Shown: piece by piece, positions 27,301-37,107 of the stretch
Position numbering within the stretch: position 1 is the first letter of the stretch
Layout of the letters: each line of letters opens with the position of its first letter
Source of the DNA: Corydoras sp. C115
Lineage: Eukaryota; Chordata; Actinopteri; Siluriformes; Callichthyidae
NCBI GenBank assembly: GCA_019802505.1
Contig: JAFMOC010000007.1
Span: 3,443,001-3,507,000, forward strand
Length of the DNA: 64,000 nt
Direction of reading: 5' to 3'
Made by a program: the position numbers and the translations under genes
The notes under the pieces: generated by a model
Seen by the model: the letters and a program-made list of their open reading frames with translations, nothing else
Database searches by the model: none
What the model was told of the DNA's origin: nothing

Positions 27301-27610
27301 TGTTTCCAAGTACAGTCATTTAAGAGACATGGACATAACCAGCAGGGCGGGAAAACTGATTTGTTTTCTGACGTGAACGTGGGATGAAAACGAAAGCGCA
27401 TGCAGTAAAGGATGGGCGGTGGCGCCTGATGCAGTGAACCAGCAAAAGCATGGAAGTGCCTTCAACGCATTTAAATGAAACAAAAAATGAAAGGGAAGAG
27501 GGGGAATGAAAACATCCACTTTCAAAAAAAAAATACAACTGAAAGCCGGCACAGAAGCAGATATGAAGGTTACTCGACCTTTCATCCCCTGCCAGCTCAG
27601 AGTCTGTCAT
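18335..27610 (-). CDS. zc3h6: zinc finger CCCH-type containing 6, complete
   Basis: Twelve exons on the minus strand: 27610-27579, 25448-25226, 25123-25001, 24914-24731, 24578-24430, 24345-24217, 24128-24014, 23924-23815, 22363-22146, 21308-20908, 20799-20608, 19788-18335. They sum to 3,330 nt (1,109 aa); I recall human ZC3H6 as about 1,189 aa. The start MTDSELAGDER joins EDGELEDGEIDDEG as in mammals. A Lys/Arg/Glu-rich region follows. Three CCCH fingers then span exons 6-8: CKYFMEGRCIKGDQCKFDH, CKFYVQGYCTKGENCTYMH and CKFFHTGTKCYQGDHCKFSH. Next come the conserved PKPPPGVGLLPTP and IPSLFEI blocks, and a long tail rich in DPRL repeats. Family role: nuclear RNA-binding protein related to ZC3H4/ZC3H8; the function of ZC3H6 itself is poorly known. 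One intron is U12-type. An in-frame 35-codon extension exists upstream of the chosen ATG but is not supported by homology. Confidence 0.93.
20424..20550 (-). mobile_element. SINE copy 4, 5'-truncated, with target-site duplication
   Basis: Minus-oriented 3' part of the SINE, ending at the TCATTCATT tail side. Flanked by ATTATTACATA at 20412-20422 and 20552-20562, so it inserted in already truncated form. Lies in the last zc3h6 intron. Confidence 0.8.
21647..21994 (-). mobile_element. SINE copy 5, full length, with target-site duplication
   Basis: A full minus-strand copy with an (ATTC)n tail at the left and the CCACTGTGCCG head at the right. Direct repeat TGAGACAATTA at 21636-21646 and 21995-22005. 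Lies in a zc3h6 intron. Confidence 0.87.
22773..23097 (-). mobile_element. SINE copy 6, with target-site duplication
   Basis: A minus-strand copy lacking the outermost head bases. The perfect 11-bp duplication CCTCATAGGTT occurs at 22762-22772 and 23098-23108. Lies in the zc3h6 intron between exons 23815 and 22363. Confidence 0.87.
23125..23666 (+). mobile_element. LINE remnant: RT fragment joined to the element's 3' end
   Basis: Plus-strand translation gives VRVGLRQGCPLSPILFI, then the RT catalytic motif LLFADDVVLLASS, then after an internal deletion near 23432 the C-terminal motif RWFGHLVRMPPGHLP. It ends in AAGCGGAAGATAATAGATAG repeats. This type of non-LTR RT is common in fish. It is not intact. 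The final AAGCGGAAGATAAT (23641-23654) is identical to the end of the SINE family in this window. Confidence 0.8.
23925..24013 (-). other. zc3h6: U12-type AT-AC intron in zc3h6
   Basis: An 89-nt intron between the exons ending ATGCACA and beginning ATGAATATCC. It starts ATATCCTTT, identical to the U12 donor consensus. GTCCTTAAC (8 of 9 to the U12 branch consensus) ends at 23937, its adenosine about 13 nt from the 3' end, and the intron ends in AC. No GT donor gives an in-frame product. The join restores YMHNEYPCKFFH across the second/third zinc finger boundary. Confidence 0.92.
25449..27578 (-). other. zc3h6 intron 1
   Basis: A 2.1-kb intron between the 32-nt first coding exon (donor AAAG/gtcgag) and exon 2. 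Apart from SINE copy 7 it is AT-rich with no further exon seen. Confidence 0.6.
26557..26889 (-). mobile_element. SINE copy 7, with target-site duplication
   Basis: A minus-strand, near-full copy in zc3h6 intron 1. Direct repeat TCACATCAACTA at 26545-26556 and 26890-26901 (12 bp). Confidence 0.86.
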
Positions 27611-28160
27611 GGTTTTGGCATTAACGGGGTTTAGGGGACAGGAGAAGAGGCTCGAGAAAGCCATGATGCTTGGACACGGACGTCTCCGCAACAAGAGTGA
27701 GAAGCAATCAGTCACTCATGGACACGTTGCATTGTTGTGAGAGATGATGACGGGTTGGATTCGCTAGTCTGGAAAAAAGACAACTCACGGTTACACGTCT
27801 CAACAATGAGACGGTTAACAGACATTCTCCTCTTATGTCAATGCTGCTATTTTACGGTGCAAATATAGCTTTGATACCGCAGGTTTGTAAACGTCCCATC
27901 GGTTGTCTTGGTACGACACTGCAGGCGATTTGTGGAACAGAGACTGGTTTGATATTCGAAGCAGTCAGTGTCCTCTTCAGACATGGCGCCTAAAAGAGCT
28001 TTCGCAAAATGGCTGCGTAAACGAAGAAAGATACGAAAATACCACGCCCCTCGACTTTACACCAATCATAACTGTCGGTTACCTTCGTTACGATCCGACG
28101 CACTGTGTTCTGATTGGTCGAGTCAACAGTGACAGCACTCCCCTCACCGCTTGTCCCAGA
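27611..28160 (-). promoter_or_regulatory. zc3h6: probable zc3h6 5' UTR and TATA-less promoter
   Basis: Upstream of the zc3h6 ATG on the minus strand. This stretch is markedly richer in CpG than its surroundings. It has CCAAT boxes in both orientations (CCAAT at 28062-28066, ATTGG at 28113-28117), a CACGCCCC GC-box-like site near 28043, and YY1-like ATGGCG/ATGGCTGC words near 27983 and 28009. No TATA box is evident. The start site is not determined. Confidence 0.45.
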
Positions 28161-28189
28161 GCTTTGCGTACTATGCATTGGACATCCGA

Positions 28190-28556
28190 GGCTGACCAAA
28201 AACATCTTACATTTGAGAAAATTAGATTTACTCTAAGGGGGAATACGGAAAAGTTCCATAAGAAGTGGTATCCCCTCTTGGATTACTTTAGGTCGCTGAA
28301 GAAAGCCCCAGCCGACTGAACCCCCCCCCTTATTTTCATTTATATATTTTAATTTAATTTAATTTATTTTTTCTTTTTCTTTATTCTAGGAGGTTGGGTT
28401 TGGGTGGGAAGGGATAGGGTTGGAAAATATTTAAAAAAAAATGGGGGAAGAGAAGAAGAAAAAAATATAAGGAATGTGTGTGAAATTGTTTGTGTATGTA
28501 AAGATTCTTCTTTTTCCTCAATAAAAAGACTTAAAAAAAAAAAAATAAAATAAAAA
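28190..28556 (+). mobile_element. 5'-truncated L1-clade LINE, 3' end
   Basis: Encodes the end of an ORF2-type protein (FEKIRFTLRGNTEKFHKKWY then PLLDYF, stop at 28318-28320). A short 3' UTR follows with a poly(C) run, an AATAAA-containing end and an A-rich tail. The structure is typical of fish L1/Tx1-like elements. The open frame extends upstream into promoter sequence by chance, making a 138-codon chimera. Confidence 0.7.
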
Positions 28557-28560
28557 AAAA

Positions 28561-28598
28561 ATATATATATATATATATATGTATATATATGTATATAT
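28561..28598. repeat. (TA)n microsatellite
   Basis: TA repeats with interspersed GTA, directly between the L1 tail and SINE copy 8. Confidence 0.85.
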
Positions 28599-28937
28599 AT
28601 TCATTCATTCATTATCTCCCGCTTTATCCTCTATTAGGGTCGCGGTGGGTTTCCCCATGCCCATCCTGGGGAGAATGTCTCGGGCACTGGGCAGATTGAC
28701 CCAGGACAGGGCACCAATCCATCGCTGGGCACACAGACACATTCTATATGGGGCAATTTAGAGAACTCAATTAACTTGATCCATGTCTTTGGACTGTGGG
28801 AGGAAACCGGAGAACCCGGAGGAAACCCACGCGGACATGGGGAGAACATGGAAACTCCACCCAGATGGGGATCTCGAACCGGGAATCCCTAGCGCTGAGA
28901 GGCGAACATGCTAACCACTAAGCCACCGTGCCACCCC
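28599..28937 (-). mobile_element. SINE copy 8, near full length
   Basis: A minus-strand copy from the (ATTC)n tail to CCACCGTGCCACCCC. Microsatellite DNA lies on both sides (28561-28598 and 28946-29031), so a target-site duplication cannot be read. Confidence 0.85.
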
Positions 28938-28945
28938 AAATTTTC

Positions 28946-29031
<86 letters not shown>
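28946..29031. repeat. (TG)n(TA)n microsatellite
   Basis: A short TG run followed by about 77 bp of TA repeats immediately beyond the SINE head. Confidence 0.9.
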
Positions 29032-29035
<4 letters not shown>

Positions 29036-29648
29036 CCACACCAGTGGGTGTAGACTTTTTATACACTTTTGCACACAAATTCCTCAAAGTTTAGACTTCC
29101 TTTTTTTTACTTCTTTTAATTAAGAAATTTTTATTTTATTATTATTTTTAACCTGTCATGTTTGCCAGCTTTCGCAATATGAATGGTTCACAAGAACAGT
29201 TCTACAGATTATTATAGCCCATTCCTGTTAACTGTGCTTTTATTTAATTGATTGATTTATTCCGCCAATGCGTGACAGGCAGTAAAGGAGAGAAAAAAGA
29301 GGAGAAAAAGAAGAGAAAGGGAAAAAAGAAACAACCTATACATACATTCCTACACACATATATACACAGGTATATACATACCTATACACATACATACCTA
29401 TATACATAGAAACATACACAAATACACACACATTATACACACACACACACACACACACATAGATTAAGAAATTCTAATGATAAAAATAGACCTAGCAGCA
29501 TAAGACCACATTTATAATTTGTAAAACAAGACATAGTTCCAATACTGAAGAAATATTTCAGCTAGTCTAAATCATCTATTGTTTCTCTATTGTACTTTCT
29601 CTTCCAGCAATTTCCACATCAGAAATCAAGATTATAAAAGAGTACAAT

Positions 29649-29778
29649 GCCCAGCGATGGATTGGCACCCTGTCCTGGGTCTATCTGCCCAGCGCCCGAT
29701 GCGTTCTCCCCTGGATGGGCATGGGGAACCCCATAGCGACCCTAGTAGAGGATAAAGCGGGAGATAATGAATGAATGA
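29649..29778 (+). mobile_element. SINE copy 9 (3' part)
   Basis: From CCCAGCGATGGATTGGCACC to GAGATAATGAATGAATGA. Head absent. Confidence 0.75.
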
Positions 29779-29867
29779 AAAAAGAGTACAAAAGACCAAC
29801 AACCATCATCAAAGCTTACCTCTCTAAGTCTTCATCTTCCCAAAGATCCATTTCACATCCTTTATCA

Positions 29868-30208
29868 TTCATTCATTATTTTCCACTTAATCCTGTACTA
29901 GGGTCACCAGGGGGCGGGTTCCCCATGCCCATCCAGGGGAGAACGTCTTGGGGAGAACGTCTGTGTGCCCAGCAATCAATTGCTGGGCACACAGTCACTC
30001 TCACAGACACACTTTATTTGTGTATTTATTTATTTAATTTGGAGAATTCAATTGACCTTCATCTATGTTTTTGGACTGTGGGAGGAAACCGGAGAACCCG
30101 GAGGAAACCCACGCGGACATGGGGAGAACATGGAAACTCCACAGAACACTAGGGAATCCCTAGTGCTGAGAGGCAAACATGCTAACCAATAAGCCACCGC
30201 CCTGCCCC
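29868..30208 (-). mobile_element. SINE copy 10, diverged and rearranged
   Basis: A minus-strand copy with a duplicated GGGGAGAACGTCT segment near 29936-29962, an AT-rich replacement near 30014-30036, and an altered head. Confidence 0.75.
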
Positions 30209-30440
30209 TATGATAAATGTGATAAATTAAATATTTTCTAACTATAAATTTTTAGTGCACCTTTTTATTCTTCATCTTTTTTTGATTGTGGAAGCCTAGA
30301 GTGCAGATTTTAAACTGCTGCTGCTACTGCTGTGTATCCATATGGTTCCAGGTATTTTGGTACAATGCTGGTTTTTGCTACTGAAAGGCTCATAATGAAT
30401 GGGTTATGAATTATTGCTTCTAGAATGGCTTATTAATACA

Positions 30441-30630
30441 TAGAGTTTCCATGTTCGTGTGGGTTTCCATCGAGTTCTCCAGTTTCCTCCCACAGTCCAA
30501 AAACATTGATCACAGTCAATTGAATTCTCCAAATTACCCCATATAGAGTGTGTTTGTGTGTGAGGCGCCCTGTCCTGGGTGTATCTGCCCAGCACCTGAA
30601 ACGTTCTCCCCTGGAAGATAATGAATGGAT
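30441..30630 (+). mobile_element. SINE copy 11 (internally deleted)
   Basis: Starts at GAGTTTCCATGTTCGTGTGG, lacks the tRNA-like head, and is missing the GATGGGCATGGGG block before the terminal GGAAGATAATGAATGG. Confidence 0.75.
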
Positions 30631-31541
30631 ATTTATCATAGCGAATTTATGCAGTCACTTAAAATAATAAAAAAGAAACAAAACTTCAGAAATGTATTAT
30701 TTAATCATTAAAGACAAACATAATTTATTTATTGTTTGACTTTGGAATGAAAATCCTTCAGTGCAACATTTAACAAAAAAGTTAAAAACGTTGTGATGTG
30801 AAGTTTCTTTAAGCATAGGTGTCTCCAAATTATTATGATTTTAATGAAATACAGACACAAGTTAAAGTAATCAACAGTTTTTAAGGCTTATTATCAAGTG
30901 AGATACAAAGCTCCTTATAAGTGCACAGTGTAAAAATAAATAATAACAGCATATTGATTTTTACCTTCATTTTTTTGCAGGTATTCATATTTTTGCATCT
31001 GTTTATATCCAACATCTTAGAAAGACTGCATTTAAAAATCCCACAAAAATCAACGTTTTTAAACGTAAAGCTTATTCATGACAAAAACAGACAAACCTGT
31101 TACTAATATTGTAGTGCAGATGTAAGCAAATGGCTCAACCGAGCTGAATAAATAAACAATAAATAAAAATGACTGGGGTATGTTTAAAATGTTTTACAGA
31201 ATGTAAACCTAAAATCAATGTGTCATGTATTGAGTTGTTGCCTATTATATTAGACCCTGAACAACATTTAATTTGACAATACCTGACATTCAAATTGCTG
31301 TGAATTAACGCTAAAGCATATGAAAGGCAAAACAGTGTATTTGACATGTGCTAATGAGTGAAATAAAGCAGAACTATTTCAGATTAGTCACTAACAGCAA
31401 AGAAGTAGCTCAGGACACTTCAGCTGGTCCCACATTCTGGTTAAATCCTAACCATGGTTCTTTCTGGGTTATTGTCCTCACAAATACAGATCAGATACCA
31501 GTAGTGGATGATGCAATGACTTTGGTCTTAAATGGAGGGAT

Positions 31542-31547
31542 TTTATT
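31542..31547 (-). terminator. tmem87b: poly(A) signal AATAAA of tmem87b
   Basis: Minus-strand AATAAA only 6 nt after the TAA stop (31555-31553). This implies a very short 3' UTR unless a downstream site is used. Confidence 0.5.
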
Positions 31548-31552
31548 GTGCT

Positions 31553-34500
31553 TTACTCCATTTTTGACATCTCATATTGTGTGGTCATTATTTCCTGCAA
31601 AGTAATAGAAAGTAAGCGTAATTTTACATACTCTGTACTTAAAAAACTTTATAACCTTGATGGAACTTACCTCATCAGAGTCTAGAAGAACAGGTAATGC
31701 ACTAAGAGACATATACACATGTTTTTAAACTTGATTATTTTTTCAAATTAATACAAGATTATCTATTTATATTAAAAACTAATAAATATTGTGATACTTA
31801 CACATCTGTTAAAGAGGTAGGGAGGTTTTCTTCCACCCACTTTAAGTCTTCATCCTTGGATGGAAAACAAGTATTTTCTTTAACATTTGGGGGTAAATAA
31901 TTACTGTAAAGTTACGGTTAACCAAAACCTGAGGTGATACCAACCAGAACAGGAGGCGGAGGAGGCTTCATTGTTCCATTGGTCTCAGTCTTTGCTGTTC
32001 TCAATTTTATGCCATCAGCTGAATAATTAAAATAAATACTTTGAAAATAAAAGCTTTTTTTGTGTGCAACTAAACATACAAATACACTCCCTGGCCACTT
32101 GATTAGGTAAAGCTGTTCAATTGCATGTTAACACAAATCAGCCGATAACATTGCCACAACTCAATTCATTTAGGCATGTAGAGTGTAGTCAATACAAGCT
32201 GCAAAAGTGCCAACCGAGCATCAGAATGGGGAAGGAAGGTAATTCAAATGACTTTGAATGTGGTATCATGGATCGTTGGTGCCAGACAGGCTGGTCTGAG
32301 TATTTCTGAAACTGCTGATCTACTTGGGTTTTCATGCACAAACATCTCTGGCGTTGACAGAGAATGGTCCGAAAAAGAGAAAAATCTCCAGTAAGTAGCA
32401 GTTGTGTGGACAAATTGCCGTGTGGACACGAAACCGGTTTCTCGAACATGACAGTTCACTTTACTACAATGGCACCCATAGTCACCAGATCTCAATCCAA
32501 TTGAGCACATTTGGGGCATGGGGGAATGGGTGATTTGCATCATAAATGTGCAGCCGACAAATCTGCAGCAACAGTGTGATGCTATCATGTTAATATGGGC
32601 CAAAATCTCTGAGGAATGTTTCCAACATCTTGTTAAAGTATGACATGAACAATTAAGGCAGTTCTGAAGGAAAAACAAGGTCCAACCTTTCACTAGCAAG
32701 CTGAACCTAATTAAGTGGCCAGTGAGTTCATGTGACCATGTCTTATCCTCATCTCAAGTAAACCATGTGTGACAGCTGTGATGAAATGCAGATTTTTGAA
32801 TGAAATAAGGAGTAAGAGAAATGGGTGCTCATTTGAGATTTATCTGTTAAATGTCAACAAATTATTACTCACCAATATTAGCGGAGACAAGGAACTCCTC
32901 AATCTCCTCATCATCCGAGTCATCAATCAAAGGTGTAAATGCATATCTACAAATTTAGCAAATGTCACAGTATTATTGTTTTAGGTAATGTAAAATAATA
33001 TTTTTTTTCTGAACAGATTATTTTTATCAAGGTCATAAGACCTGCTTTTGCCTCTCCCATTATTCGCTGAGTAAGGGAAAACAATCAGAATGGGTCATTA
33101 GTCCACTTTGAAATTCAGTATGTCAAATTCACCAGATCTGCACGAACCAGAGCTTAAGAGGGATTTTAAAGTCTAGAACACAAAATTTAATTCAAACACA
33201 TTAAAACAAAACTTATTTTGTAACTTACCTTTGATTATTTGCAGATGGTCTCCAAAGAAACATGATGACAAGTAAAATGACACAAAAAAGAAACCTCCAG
33301 AAAGCATCATCCACCCAGAGCTCCATCCAATCCTGCTTGTAAAATAACCCGAATCACATATAAATAATTTTACATTTCAGCAGAATAAGGAACACAATAC
33401 AAATACAATACAAAAATACTCACAGCCTGACAGTTTGCTAAGCGAAATTTTTTGGTTGTCCAAACCATAAAAATCAAAGAGGCTAAAATGCAAATAAAAA
33501 CAAAGAAAATCTTTATGAACACACACTTTTTAAAATTTATATACATAATTCTACAGTACATATTTTGTAATTGTGCTTACCTATTACTGCAAAAATTAGT
33601 GTATTGGTAAAGTGTCTATACAATGACAACTTCACTGGATTTCTTCTAAGCTTTAGTGTTTTTATGGTTTGAGCAAGACTAACAAATATTTAAGAAGGAG
33701 TAAAGGAAATTATCATAACTTATTTAGCAAACAAAAATCAGAAACTTTAAATGCATCAGCATTTGTTTATATTTTAAGCCTTTTGCAAGAATTAGTGCAT
33801 CACAAAAAAAACTGGACATCATAAAACAGGGTAGTAGAAGCCCACGTATCACATTAGTCAAGCCCAAAAGGATATCCACCAACATAAAGAGGAGTCAAGC
33901 AGTGCCAGTGGAATGTTGGCCAGCAAGGCCAGGTCAGAGTCTTTAGCCTATAATAGACAGTTAAAAAAAAAAATAATAAAATAAAAACAATACAAGGAAA
34001 AACAAAGGAGAGACATTAAAATACAAGAGGAAAATGTAAAAATACTGCAAGATTAAGTCAATAAAAATTTAGTCTTCAATAAAAAAAAGAATCCCTGTAG
34101 CAATACATGTAGCAAAATAACGTAAAAAGATCATTCGTTGACCATGTTTGAGGCAGGTGAAAACTGCCTAGTTGGGTATTTAGTGAATTCTACAAAAAGG
34201 CTGCTTAAAGTTAAAGGTAGTGAAATATTTTAAACATTCATTTAGAAACTATTTTAAAAGGATATAAACTAAATGAGGCAGGATTCCAACACAGTTAATA
34301 CAATGGCAATGATACTGTAGGTGCTGGAGAATTTTATACTTAATTTTAAACATAACTTTCATAATTTTGTTTCTCATTTTTTATGCTGTAAAATCTTCTA
34401 AAGGACTGTCTATCAAGGAGAATTTTAAAAGGGTACCTGACCACATTTTATTCAGAAGTATGCATTTACCCCAGTAATCCTTAGAACACCCTCAATGGCA

Positions 34501-36690
34501 GCAAAAGCAAAGTAGAGAACACCAAGACCCACGACTCTGTGCATGACAGTCCCCAGCCGAGGCCTGGAACAGGTAACACAGGCAACAACAAACGTTTTAA
34601 ATCTGGGCAAATTTATAACCACTACAGCTCTTAAATCTACTCACTTGACTATTCCATATCCCAGACTGACAATGATCACCAAGAGTCGAGCAAGTGTCCT
34701 TTTCAGAGCTGACACAAGCTCAGCAAAAACCAACAATCCTTGAGCTGTTCAGAAAAAAAACAAGTTATTAATATACAAACATTTATAAAAATGATGTAAT
34801 TTAGTGTGCATTACATTAACAGTATTGTGCAAAAGTATATCCTTATTAAATTTATGGTGAAAAAAACATTTTTGGCAAATCTGAAAGAAAAAAAAAAAAA
34901 AAAAAAAAAAGACAAAGGGCTTCCCGAGATTTCTTATTCACAAGAATGGAACAAATGAATGTACAAACAACCAAAATCACAATGCCAAAGATGAGTCAAT
35001 GTTTTTTAAATATAATAATGAGTTATAAATTAGTAATGTATAAACACCTGCTGACACCAAATACTGAAGTGACTCACTTCAATATTTATGAGGATCGAGG
35101 TGTGTAGATGCAACTGATAGCAACCTTTCAGTGAACCAATGAAACAAAACACACTCTACAGTTATCAACACTAAAGTAAAACCCAAGAGCTGATGTTATG
35201 ATTAAAACAAGAAGTAATACATTTGGTAAAAATTTTAAAGTAGTGTCTTAATAATGTGCTATTTAGACAATAAAATTGTGCTTGACATTTGGTTTACTTT
35301 TTCTGAAAGAAAAATCCCTAATATCTTATTATAATGTGACCACAGTGATGCAACAAGCTAAAATGCAAAAAGATCAGTCCAGATTTGAAATATTCAGTTT
35401 TGAATAGCAAGAGTGATTAAGTTTTATTAAACTAACATTATTAAACAAACATGTTTTTGCCATGAACTTCATTATAATGTTGTCATATGTGTCTAACATG
35501 TAAAGGATCATCACACAGACCTACATACACTATGTTGCCAAAAGTATTTGCTCTCCCATCCAAATTATCAGAAACAAGTGTTCCAATCACTTCCATGGCC
35601 ACAGGTGTATAAAACCAAGCACCTAGGCATGCAGACTGTTTTTATAAACATTTCTGAAAGATGGAATGGAATGAGCTGGGCTCAGTGAATTCCAGTGTGG
35701 AACTGTAATAGGATGCCACATGAGAATTTCCATGCTCCCAAATATTCCACAGTTAACTGTCAGCTTTATTATATGAAAATGGGAGTGTTTGGGAATGACA
35801 GCAACTCATCCATGAGTTGGCTCAGTGGACGCTGACGCGCATAGTGCAAAGAGGTAGTCCAACTTTGTGCAGTCAATCAATACAGAAACTCCAAACTTCA
35901 TGTGGCCTTCAGATTAGCTCAAGAACAGTGTGCAGAGAGCTTCATGAAATGGGTTTCCATGGACGAGCAGCTGCATCCAAGCCATACATCACCAAGTGCA
36001 ATGAAAATAATCAGATGCAGTGGTGTAAAGCATGCAGTCACTGGACTCGTTCTCTGGAGTGACGAATCGCACTTCTCTATCTGATGGACGAGTCTGGGTT
36101 TGGCGGTTGCCAAGAGAATGGTACTTGTCCGCCTGCATTGTGCCAAATGTAAAGTTTGGTGGACGGGGAATTATGATGTGGGGTTCTTTTTCAGGAGCTG
36201 GGCTTGTCCCCTTCGTTCCAGTGAAAGGAACTCTGAATGCTTCAGCATACCAAGACATTTTGGACAATTCCATGATCCCAACTTTGTGGGAAGTGTTTAG
36301 AGCTGGCCCCTTCCTCTTCCAACATGACTGTGCACCGGTGCACAAAGCAAGGTCAATAAAGACATGGAGTCAAGTGTGGATGAACTTCACTGGCTTGACC
36401 TTGAGTCCTGACCTTAACCCAATAGGACATCTTTGGGATGAATAAGAGCAGAGACTGAGAGCCAGGCCTTCTCGTCCAACATCAATGTGTGACCTCACAA
36501 ATGCGCTTCTGGAAGAATGGTCACAAGTTCCCATAAACACACACCTAAACCTTGTGGACAGCATTCCCAGAAGAGTTATAGCTTTTCTTGCTGCAAAGGG
36601 TGGACCTACGTCATATTGAACCCTATGAATTAGGAATGGGATGTCACTTAAGCTGAAGGCAGGTGAGCAAATACTTTTGGCAGTATAGCA

Positions 36691-36739
<49 letters not shown>

Positions 36740-37025
36740 TACATACATATATATAGATATATAGATACATATATAGATACACCCAGGACAGGGCGCCAAT
36801 CCATCGCTGGGCACACACTCACTCACTCAAACACACTCTATATGGGGCAATTTGGAGAACTAAATTGACTTGATCCATGTTTTTGGACTGTGGGAGGAAA
36901 CCAGAGAACCTGGAAGAAACCCACGTGGACACGGGGAGAACATGGAAACTCCACCCAGATGGGTATTCGAACCGGGAATCCCTAGCGCTGAGAGGCGAAC
37001 ATGCTAACCACTATGCCACCGTGCC

Positions 37026-37107
<82 letters not shown>

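Larger units (their letters stand above)
29032..31552. other. intergenic region between zc3h6 promoter and tmem87b 3' end
   Basis: Contains SINE pieces at 29649-29778, 29868-30208 and 30441-30630, purine-rich sequence near 29285-29335, and an (AC)n run near 29434-29458. No gene or RNA is recognised. A tmem87b AATAAA (minus strand, 31547-31542) overlaps its right edge. Confidence 0.5.

Noticed and set aside
27903..28319. 138-codon plus-strand frame as a small gene
   Set aside because: Its 3' part is the end of an L1-clade LINE and its 5' part is CpG-rich promoter sequence with CCAAT boxes; the frame is a chance fusion.
35817..36445. Overlapping plus-strand frames as a host gene inside tmem87b
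   Set aside because: They spell pieces of Tc1 transposase (WSDESHFS, LSPDLNPIGHLW) in different frames between inverted repeats.
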